Part shown: in pieces, positions 1 through 5,402 of the stretch
How positions within the stretch are numbered: position 1 is the stretch's first letter
Layout of the letters: every line of letters starts with the position of its first letter
Source of the DNA: Smithellaceae bacterium
Lineage (GTDB): Bacteria; Desulfobacterota; Syntrophia; Syntrophales; Smithellaceae
NCBI GenBank assembly: GCA_028704195.1
Contig: JAQVLL010000129.1
Span: 1-6,253, forward strand
Length of the DNA stretch: 6,253 bases
Direction: 5' to 3'
Notes under the pieces: generated by a model
Told to the model about the DNA's origin: nothing
The model's database searches: none
The model's input: only the letters and a program-made list of their open reading frames with translations
Position numbers and translations under genes: made by a program

Positions 1-486
1 GTACAGCGTCCGGGCGGTGTCTTGAAAATCAATCAATACGTCTTTCTGCCCGACAATATCACCCGCGTCCGGCTTTTCAACCATGAAATGAAGCGTGACA
101 CCGGTTTTTTCCTCCCCTTTAACCAGCACCCAGTTAACGGGACACCTCCCACGGTAGGCGGGCAGAAGCGATCCGTGTAAATTCAGGGCACCCAGCCTCG
201 GAATGGCCAGGATGTTTTTCCCAATCATTTTTCGATAATAAAAGGAAAAAAGAACATCGGGCTTCCATGATTTTATCCTGTCCACCCATTCTTCATCATT
301 GATATTGTCAGTTGTATAGCATGGGATCTCGTGCTGCGAAGCCCAGTCCTTTACCGAGCCAAACCAGCAGTTCTCACCGGGATCGTCTTCATGCGTAAAG
401 ACGGCGGCAATGTCAAAACCTTGGCGGGCCAGAGCCGTAAGCCCGACAATGCCCATGTTATGATAGGCTAGGACTAATGTTTTCAA
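1..486 (-). CDS. arnA: ArnA-type UDP-L-Ara4N formyltransferase, N-terminal part (gene runs off left edge)
   Basis: The first 162 codons of a 10-formyltetrahydrofolate-dependent formyltransferase are present; the gene continues beyond base 1. Known role of the family: formylation of the 4-amine of UDP-4-amino-4-deoxy-L-arabinose in the cytoplasm, before transfer to undecaprenyl phosphate. The opening (KTLVLAYHNMG), the FTHEDDPGE stretch (30-38) and LNLHGSLLPAYRGR (101-114) closely resemble E. coli ArnA. The formyltransferase catalytic triad is present as N102, H104 and D140, at the same numbering as in E. coli as I recall it. The start is read as TTG at 486-484: the next ATG (codon 11) would remove the conserved first strand, and a good Shine-Dalgarno sits 9 nt upstream of the TTG. 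The TTG overlaps the stop of the preceding arnC-like gene as TTGA, which suggests coupled translation. Whether the C-terminal decarboxylase domain of enterobacterial ArnA is fused or encoded separately cannot be seen. Confidence 0.92.
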   Translation of the reverse strand, partial: MKTLVLAYHNMGIVGLTALARQGFDIAAVFTHEDDPGENCWFGSVKDWASQHEIPCYTTDNINDEEWVDRIKSWKPDVLFSFYYRKMIGKNILAIPRLGALNLHGSLLPAYRGRCPVNWVLVKGEEKTGVTLHFMVEKPDAGDIVGQKDVLIDFQDTARTLY

Positions 487-1439
487 CGAATATCGCCTTC
501 CTCGATTGCATAATAAATATTCTCAATAACGTATTCAGGACGTTTGCGGACCTGGCCGTAGATCCTTCCGATGTATTCGCCGATCACTCCCAACGCAAAG
601 AACTGCAGACCGACAAAGACGAACAAAATCGCGAATAAAGTAAAAATGCCTTCCGCCGCCCAACGGACCCCGTAAACCAGGCGCGCAACAGCCAGAAATA
701 AACCAAAGCACACTCCCGTGAACGACATGAGGATGCCTCCGTACATAATCAGTTTTATGGGCAGATTGGAAAAAGAAGCCACCAGGTCAAACTGAAGGTT
801 GATTAGCTTGCGAAGCGGATAGTTCGATTTGCCGCCGAACCGCTCTTCGTGTGACACTTCTATTTCCGTCACCCGCTTGGCAAAGACCGTCGCCAGAGCA
901 GGAATAAACGTTGCCTGCTCATGGCATTCGATCATTCGTTCGACCACCGGGCGGCTGTAGGCGCGCAGCATGCAGCCCCAGTCGCGCATGCTCACACCGG
1001 TAATTTTACGCGCGACCATGTTGATAATCTTTGACGGCAATATGCGCAGGAAAGAATCTTTTCGCCCCTTGCGAATGGTGCCGACAACATCGTAGCGGCC
1101 CTCTTCCATGACACGAACCAGATTCGGGATCTCTTCGGGAGGATTCTGCAGATCCGCATCCATCGTGATAATCATATTACCGCGTACAATCGAAAATCCT
1201 GCCATAATGGCCGCGTGCTGGCCGTAATTCCGGGTCAGTTCCACAACCTTTATATTCGGACTCGCGGCAAATTCCTTCAGAAGATTGAGCGAATTATCTT
1301 TACTGCCGTCATCGACCAGGATCACTTCAAAGCTTTTCCCCATTTCCTTCATCACGGGCAAAAGCCTGCCCATCAATGCCGCCAGGTTTGCTTCTTCGTT
1401 ATATACCGGTATGACTACCGAGACCTGCACCCTGATCAT
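483..1439 (-). CDS. arnC: ArnC-like undecaprenyl-phosphate 4-deoxy-4-formamido-L-arabinose transferase
   Basis: This is a 318-residue GT2 glycosyltransferase (E. coli ArnC is about 322). The known family reaction is transfer of formylated L-Ara4N from UDP to undecaprenyl phosphate on the cytoplasmic side of the inner membrane. Visible features: N-terminal VSVVIPVYNEE (7-17), VDDGS (42-46), the DAD nucleotide/metal motif at 94-96 followed by LQNPPEEIP, RDWGCMLRAY (152-161), and RFGGKSNYPLRKL (200-212), typical of polyprenyl-phosphate sugar synthases. Two hydrophobic segments (about 227-252 and 264-290) anchor the C-terminus. The ATG overlaps the upstream aminotransferase stop as ATGA, with AAAGGAG 8 nt before it. 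The stop overlaps the next gene start as TTGA. Sequence alone cannot fully separate ArnC from close relatives that use other sugars (DPM1/GtrB type), but the neighbours on both sides are arn-type, so the assignment is strong. Confidence 0.9.
   Translation of the reverse strand: MIRVQVSVVIPVYNEEANLAALMGRLLPVMKEMGKSFEVILVDDGSKDNSLNLLKEFAASPNIKVVELTRNYGQHAAIMAGFSIVRGNMIITMDADLQNPPEEIPNLVRVMEEGRYDVVGTIRKGRKDSFLRILPSKIINMVARKITGVSMRDWGCMLRAYSRPVVERMIECHEQATFIPALATVFAKRVTEIEVSHEERFGGKSNYPLRKLINLQFDLVASFSNLPIKLIMYGGILMSFTGVCFGLFLAVARLVYGVRWAAEGIFTLFAILFVFVGLQFFALGVIGEYIGRIYGQVRKRPEYVIENIYYAIEEGDIR
496..503 (-). promoter_or_regulatory. Ribosome binding site supporting the TTG start of the arnA-like gene
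   Basis: On the minus strand this reads GAGGAAGG, 9 nt before the TTG start at 486-484 and inside the last codons of the arnC-like gene. Together with N-terminal similarity to ArnA it decides for the TTG start over the in-frame ATG at codon 11. Confidence 0.7.
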
Positions 1440-2581
1440 TTTAAAATCTCCTTTACTGCCCTGCAGACATACTGAACGTCATCCTCCGTCATATCAGGAA
1501 ACAAAGGCAGCGATATAATTCTCTGGGCCGCCCGTTTTGTTTCCGGAAGCGACCTGCCTGCGCTGCCATACTTCTTTCTGACATAGGACAATGCATGTAC
1601 CGGAGGAAAGTGCAGACCGTAACCGATGTTATAGTCCGCAAGCTTTTCCATAAAGGCATCCCGGGGATAATCCTTTATCTTAACAATAAACAGATGCCAG
1701 GCATGGGTGTGCTCATATTCGGGCACCTGCGGCAAATCCAGCTTAAGCAAACCTTTCAGGCCATCCAGATAAAGCTCCGCCAGCTTCCGGCGGCGTGCAT
1801 TCAATTCTTTCCATCGATCCAGCTGAGCCAATCCCAGTGCCGCCAGGAGATCCGGCATATTGTATTTGTATCCCAGCTCCATGATGTCATAGGATGGATT
1901 CCCGCCTTTGCCATACCTTTTCCAAGCGTCTCTCTCTATTCCATGGAATCTCAACAAACGCAATTTCTTTTCAAGGCCGGCACTGTTGAGCGTAATCATC
2001 CCGCCTTCACCCGTCGTTATATTCTTGATTGGATGAAATGAAAAGATGGCCGGGTGGCCGAAACCACCTGCATGAATGCCTTTGTAAAAGGTACCCACGG
2101 CATGGGCGGCGTCCTCGATGACCGTTAAATGATGCTTGCGGGCCAACCTGTTTATTTTATCCATATCCACAGGAGCTCCCGCAAAGTGCACAGGAATGAT
2201 TGCCCTGGTTTTTGATGATATTTTTTCCTCGATCAGATCACTATTGATATTCAGCGTGCCGTAGTCAATATCGACGAAAACGGGTTTTGCGTTATGGAGG
2301 GTGATCATGTTGACGGTGGAAGCAAACGTCATGGAAGGCGTGATCACTTCGTCCCCTTCCTTCAGTTTAAGAGCCTTCAGCATCAGGTGCATGCCTGCAG
2401 TGGCCGAGTTCAATGTGATTGCCTGTTTCGCACCGGTCAACCGGCAGAATTTATCTTCAAACGCCTTGCAAAGCGCCCCGGTGGTGATCCAGCCGGATTT
2501 CAGGCAGGCAACAACACCGCTTATTTCCGTCCCGCCGATGGACGGACGGCTGAAAGGCAGAAAATCTTTTCTTATTTTCAT
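1436..2581 (-). CDS. arnB: ArnB-like UDP-4-amino-4-deoxy-L-arabinose aminotransferase (DegT/DnrJ/EryC1/StrS family)
   Basis: This 381-residue PLP enzyme is full length for the family. ArnB transaminates the UDP-4-keto-pentose, with glutamate as amino donor, to UDP-L-Ara4N in the cytoplasm. The opening FLPFSRPSIGGTEI, SGWITTG (29-35), NSATAGMHLMLKALKLKEGDEVITPSMT (from 58), IPVHFAGAP (129-137) and VIEDAAHAVGT (154-164) follow E. coli ArnB closely. D157 should pair with the pyridine nitrogen. K186 in SFHPIKN is the expected Schiff-base lysine, followed by the GEGG loop (191-194). AWHLF and GLHFPPVH near the C-terminus are also ArnB-like. The ATG at 2581 has AAAGGA 10 nt upstream and lies 6 nt after the arnT-like stop. 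Other sugar aminotransferases share this fold, but the order B-C-A, as in enterobacteria, supports ArnB. Confidence 0.93.
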   Translation of the reverse strand: MKIRKDFLPFSRPSIGGTEISGVVACLKSGWITTGALCKAFEDKFCRLTGAKQAITLNSATAGMHLMLKALKLKEGDEVITPSMTFASTVNMITLHNAKPVFVDIDYGTLNINSDLIEEKISSKTRAIIPVHFAGAPVDMDKINRLARKHHLTVIEDAAHAVGTFYKGIHAGGFGHPAIFSFHPIKNITTGEGGMITLNSAGLEKKLRLLRFHGIERDAWKRYGKGGNPSYDIMELGYKYNMPDLLAALGLAQLDRWKELNARRRKLAELYLDGLKGLLKLDLPQVPEYEHTHAWHLFIVKIKDYPRDAFMEKLADYNIGYGLHFPPVHALSYVRKKYGSAGRSLPETKRAAQRIISLPLFPDMTEDDVQYVCRAVKEILK

Positions 2582-2587
2582 AGAACA

Positions 2588-4270
2588 TCAATCCTTTGTC
2601 TTATTTCGAATGTGCAAAAGATAAAATGCGCCGTTCTCCCAGAGAATATCGACATGCGCATGTAGCGACTGCAGCTGTTTCAGTCTTTCCGGAAACTGTG
2701 TAATACAATAAATTTCCTTTTCCTGCTCGACTTTTTCATGGAACCCCTGTACCGAGAAAAAATATTTCTTTATTTCCATTTCCGGCATTTTTATAATGCC
2801 GTCCGCCAGCTCTCCGAAATCCTCAACAACAGGTGTTCGAATTTTGTTATAGATATCAATCCCATAAAAATTGATGCGGTACTGATACAATAAATGCCCT
2901 GCCGGCACAAAACGGGCAATTGCCTCTCTGGCAACCAGTGAACTGCGATAAGGCGACAGAAAATCCGTGATCGGCAAAATCATGCCGGCTAAAAGAACGC
3001 AAGAGAGAAGATAGATCGTTGCAAACCATCCTGATCGGGTCTTGCGGAAAATCCAGTCCGGCAGGAAAATCATCAGAATCGCCACCAGCAGGATGGGAAG
3101 GACATAAAGCCACCACTGATCGGATATCATTACAACCAGGCCTTTGGCGTCATCAGAGTATGGCTTCAGAATCGGCGGCAGGAGGACAGCGATTAAAATA
3201 AGGAATGACTGAATGTACACGGCAAAACGATAAAAAATCTTCCTTTTTCCTGACGGCTCAGTCGGTTCTTCATCGTAAATCCGGAAGATCTGACCGGCGA
3301 AAAGGGCGATGGGCAGAAACAGCGGCGCAATGTACGTAAGAAGCTTGGATGAAGACGCCGAGTAAAACAGAAAAATAAATAAAAACCAGACCACCAGCAG
3401 TTTATTTTCGTCTTTTTGAAAACGGCCGACTGCCTTGTTTTTCCCCTGCCATGCCTTGATCAGATAAACTAACCAGGGAAATGTCCCTCCGATGATAAAC
3501 GGCAGAAAATAATAAAAGGGTTCCGCCTTCCCGTGCATCTTTGTGGTGAAACGCAGAAAGTGCTCACGGACAAAGAAAAACCAGAGAAAATCTGAATTCT
3601 CTTTCTGCACCAGGTAAATCCACGGGCAAACCACTATTAAAAAGATCACGATTCCAATAGGCGAGATCAGCTTCAGGATTTCACGCCAGCGCCCTGTCCA
3701 GATGAGCCAGATTACCAGTATGGCAAAAGGGAAAACGACTCCGATAATTCCCTTTGTCAAAAAAGCCAGGGCGCAGGTAAAATAAAATAGCCAGGAAAGG
3801 TATCGCTTTTTTTCTGTGATCAACGACAAATATCCCAGCCAGATAGCAAGGCAGACAAAAAACGTCAGGGGCACATCCAGAATATTAATTCTGCCCAGGA
3901 TGAACGGGAATATGGAAATCGTCAGAATGGCCGCCGCATACAAGCCGGTTTTTTCATCGCGAAAGCACCGCCCGATAAAAAAAGTCAGCAAGATACAGCC
4001 CCACGCGCAAAGCCCTGTAAATAATCGCGCAGAAAAATCGTTTTCTCCAAATAGTTTGTAAAATATTGCTGTCACCCAGGAAACGAGGGGCGGTTTTTCC
4101 AGATAAATCGTGTTTTTTATATGGGGAGTGACGTAGTTGTCCGTCTCGTTCATTGCGCTGGCAATCAGACTGTAGCGGGCTTCATCCGGCTCCATTTGCG
4201 GCATGACGCCCAGCAGCGCAATATAGAGGATAAAGGGTATCAAAAACAGAATATATCTTTTTTTCATCAT
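2588..4270 (-). CDS. arnT: ArnT-like lipid A aminoarabinose transferase (PMT/GT83 family, GT39-like)
   Basis: This is a polytopic inner-membrane glycosyltransferase of about 560 residues (E. coli ArnT is 550). ArnT moves L-Ara4N from undecaprenyl phosphate to lipid A phosphates at the periplasmic face. A basic start (MMKKRY) leads into the first membrane helix, then the family signature MEPDEARY in the first periplasmic loop (D29, E30), YLEKPP (E58) and ILDVPL (D132). These correspond to acidic residues known to matter in ArnT and PMT enzymes. Many further hydrophobic helices and a soluble C-terminal region follow. The start is uncertain. The frame is open upstream to a GTG at 4327 and an ATG at 4288, both inside the phosphatase gene, but the adjacent ATGs at 4270 and 4267 best match the usual N-terminus. 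No strong Shine-Dalgarno precedes any of them, so coupling to the upstream stop, 4 nt away, is likely. The transferred sugar is inferred from the arn-type neighbours; a different GT39/GT83 substrate is possible. Confidence 0.82.
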   Translation of the reverse strand: MMKKRYILFLIPFILYIALLGVMPQMEPDEARYSLIASAMNETDNYVTPHIKNTIYLEKPPLVSWVTAIFYKLFGENDFSARLFTGLCAWGCILLTFFIGRCFRDEKTGLYAAAILTISIFPFILGRINILDVPLTFFVCLAIWLGYLSLITEKKRYLSWLFYFTCALAFLTKGIIGVVFPFAILVIWLIWTGRWREILKLISPIGIVIFLIVVCPWIYLVQKENSDFLWFFFVREHFLRFTTKMHGKAEPFYYFLPFIIGGTFPWLVYLIKAWQGKNKAVGRFQKDENKLLVVWFLFIFLFYSASSSKLLTYIAPLFLPIALFAGQIFRIYDEEPTEPSGKRKIFYRFAVYIQSFLILIAVLLPPILKPYSDDAKGLVVMISDQWWLYVLPILLVAILMIFLPDWIFRKTRSGWFATIYLLSCVLLAGMILPITDFLSPYRSSLVAREAIARFVPAGHLLYQYRINFYGIDIYNKIRTPVVEDFGELADGIIKMPEMEIKKYFFSVQGFHEKVEQEKEIYCITQFPERLKQLQSLHAHVDILWENGAFYLLHIRNKTKD

Positions 4271-4274
4271 GTCT

Positions 4275-4901
4275 TTAAACGTTCTCATTGAGCTCAATAT
4301 ACAACCTGTCAAACAGATATTTAACACCCAGCGAACAGATCACGCCGACGACGACACCGGCAATCACGTCGCTCAAGTAATGAGCCGTCAAAACGACACG
4401 GCTAATACCAATCATTGCCGCACCTAAAAAGGCAGGGACACGCAAGCGGGGATATAAAAAACTGAAAGCCGTGGCCAGGGCAAAAGCTGTCACCGTGTGT
4501 CCTGACGGGAAAGAGGTGTTTTCATGCAGGTAAATCATTCGAAAAAAATCAAATCCGAACACACCGTCCTCAATGAGATTAATCGGCCGGTTCCTTCCCA
4601 TCAGCCATTTGATACCCGTGTTTAAAATACCGGACAGGGAAATGCACAGAATCAGATAAAGAATCTTTGCCGACCATTGCTCATTCTTCCATACAAAGCG
4701 GATAACAATAAAAGCCGGGACCAGTAAAATGAAATACCACATGGAATCACCGGCCTGCGTGATGATTTCAGCGGCGCCCACAACGGACCTGTTCAGCCCC
4801 TGGCAATAATACATCAGTTGAACATCCCAGAAATAATAGGAAATTGCCGACAGTACACCGCCAAAAAGGAGAAGCCCGGCGGCAATCCATCTTTTTTTCA
4901 T
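4275..4901 (-). CDS. PAP2-family membrane phosphatase, first gene of the arn-type operon
   Basis: This 208-residue membrane protein carries all three phosphatidic-acid phosphatase type 2 motifs. They are K98-x6-R105-P106 (KWLMGRNRP), PSGH at 132-135 and S167-R168-x5-H174-x3-D178 (SRVVLTAHYLSD). H135 and H174 are the expected catalytic pair. About five or six hydrophobic helices surround them (roughly 5-25, 55-72, 78-97, 135-150, 155-172, 176-196), so the active site should face the periplasm. Family members dephosphorylate lipid phosphates or pyrophosphates: undecaprenyl pyrophosphate (BacA-independent UppP), lipid A 1- or 4'-phosphate (LpxE/LpxF), or act as phosphotransferases (LpxT). The neighbouring arn-type genes suggest lipid A or undecaprenyl (pyro)phosphate as substrate, but this is inference. 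The ATG start has an excellent Shine-Dalgarno (AGGGAG, spacer 7). The stop is 4 nt before the arnT-like ATG. Confidence 0.88.
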   Translation of the reverse strand: MKKRWIAAGLLLFGGVLSAISYYFWDVQLMYYCQGLNRSVVGAAEIITQAGDSMWYFILLVPAFIVIRFVWKNEQWSAKILYLILCISLSGILNTGIKWLMGRNRPINLIEDGVFGFDFFRMIYLHENTSFPSGHTVTAFALATAFSFLYPRLRVPAFLGAAMIGISRVVLTAHYLSDVIAGVVVGVICSLGVKYLFDRLYIELNENV

Positions 4902-4908
4902 TTTTATA

Positions 4909-4914
4909 CTCCCT
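4909..4914 (-). promoter_or_regulatory. Strong ribosome binding site of the PAP2 gene
   Basis: AGGGAG on the minus strand, 7 nt before the ATG at 4901. It is the best initiation site in the operon and fixes the start of the first cistron. Confidence 0.75.
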
Positions 4915-4986
4915 GGTCACTTCCGCGCCGGGCGTAGTTCACACCATTCATGGAAATGATCCGAGAGCCTTGCATAATTCCCTTTG

Positions 4987-5068
4987 TGTCATTTCGAGGA
5001 GTAAAGCGACGAGAAATCTTTCTTTTAAATTGCGGTATAAAAGATTTCTCCCCTCGGTCAAAATGACA
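4987..5068 (-). repeat. Palindromic intergenic repeat, copy A (in the arn-type operon leader)
   Basis: An 82-bp imperfect inverted repeat, bounded by TGTCATTT and AAATGACA. The long arm is 4987-5021 (35 bp) and the short arm 5040-5068 (29 bp); both arms end internally in AGAAATCTTT or its complement, and the loop is 18 bp. The short arm, read on the minus strand, matches the short arm of copy B at 27 of 29 positions. The strand given follows the short-arm-first reading. It resembles REP/BIME-type dispersed palindromes. It would form a hairpin in the leader transcribed from the promoter at 5138-5166, about 86 nt upstream of the phosphatase start. No U-tract follows, so it is not an obvious intrinsic terminator. 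Confidence 0.88.
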
Positions 5069-5137
5069 ATACGATCATTGCACAAAGATTTCGATCCATT
5101 CCCTTCTTCAGCGGGCAAGTCACTTGAAATCTGGAAG

Positions 5138-5166
5138 AATATAGGCAAAATGTATTCGGCTGTCAA
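5138..5166 (-). promoter_or_regulatory. Near-consensus sigma-70 promoter for the arn-type operon
   Basis: On the minus strand, TTGACA (5166-5161) is followed by a 17-bp spacer and TATATT (5143-5138). That is a perfect -35, optimal spacing and a -10 with one mismatch. The start of transcription is predicted near 5131, giving a leader of about 230 nt that contains palindrome A. It is the only strong promoter-like match I found pointing toward the phosphatase gene. No recognisable activator box (such as PmrA) was seen nearby, so basal constitutive expression is a reasonable inference. Confidence 0.65.
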
Positions 5167-5199
5167 CAAAACAATAGGTTTGGGTGGGGAAAATCCGTT

Positions 5200-5230
5200 T
5201 TGCGATGTTCTGATGTTTTTCTTGTACAAT
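5200..5230 (+). promoter_or_regulatory. Possible weak sigma-70 promoter toward lptF
   Basis: TTGCGA (5200-5205) and TACAAT (5225-5230) are separated by 19 bp, which is longer than ideal. The -10 is good, the -35 moderate. It would give a leader of about 165 nt including palindrome B. The AT-rich stretch at 5375-5397 could be an alternative promoter region but shows no clear paired hexamers. Confidence 0.25.
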
Positions 5231-5272
5231 AGGACCGATACATGCTAGTAGCTGCTTGGAAAGTCAGCATTC

Positions 5273-5349
5273 TGTCATTTCGACCGAAGGGAGAAATCTT
5301 TTCAAAGATATTAAAGATTTCTCAGTCACTTCGTTTCTTCGAAATGACA
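5273..5349 (+). repeat. Palindromic intergenic repeat, copy B (upstream of lptF)
   Basis: A 77-bp imperfect inverted repeat, with the same TGTCATTT and AAATGACA ends as copy A but in the opposite orientation. The short arm is 5273-5301 (29 bp), the loop 11 bp and the long arm 5313-5349 (37 bp). The short arm carries the same GACCGAAGGGAGAAATCTTT core as copy A with two differences over 29 bp. It ends 53 bp before the lptF ATG. No transposase or RAYT-like gene is in the window. Confidence 0.88.
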
Positions 5350-5402
5350 ATTTATCTTCGTAAGCAGGTACTCGTTTTTTAAAAATTTTTGTTAATTACC
5401 CT

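Larger units (their letters stand above)
4902..5402. other. Divergent intergenic region between the arn-type operon and lptF
   Basis: These 501 bp separate two divergent transcription units. Open frames across it (for example minus 5229-4948 and plus 4844-5248) look like chance: they read through the palindromes or into the phosphatase gene and show no protein family features. The region contains a near-consensus minus-strand promoter, a weaker plus-strand candidate, two copies of a palindromic repeat in opposite orientation, and an AT-rich tract directly before lptF. I see no tRNA, riboswitch fold I recognise, PmrA-like box or sigma-54 site. Confidence 0.8.

Noticed and set aside
1595..2041. 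148-codon plus-strand open frame antisense to the arnB-like gene
   Set aside because: It lies wholly opposite a strongly conserved aminotransferase gene. Its translation has no motifs and is explained as a shadow.
4987..5068. Palindrome A as an intrinsic terminator or riboswitch
   Set aside because: Neither side has a U-tract after the hairpin, and the same element occurs again at 5273-5349 before an unrelated gene. A dispersed repeat explains it better.
4948..5229. 93-codon minus-strand open frame in the intergenic region
   Set aside because: It spans the promoter and palindrome A, has no recognisable domain, and part of its product is just the translation of the repeat. No good ribosome binding site was seen.
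4844..5248. 134-codon plus-strand open frame
   Set aside because: It begins inside the phosphatase gene on the opposite strand, reads through palindrome A, and shows no protein-like family features.
4987..5349. A composite insertion sequence or MITE bounded by the inverted repeats
   Set aside because: The 204-bp spacer has no transposase, no target-site duplication was evident, and each repeat is itself a full palindrome. Two separate repeat insertions are simpler.
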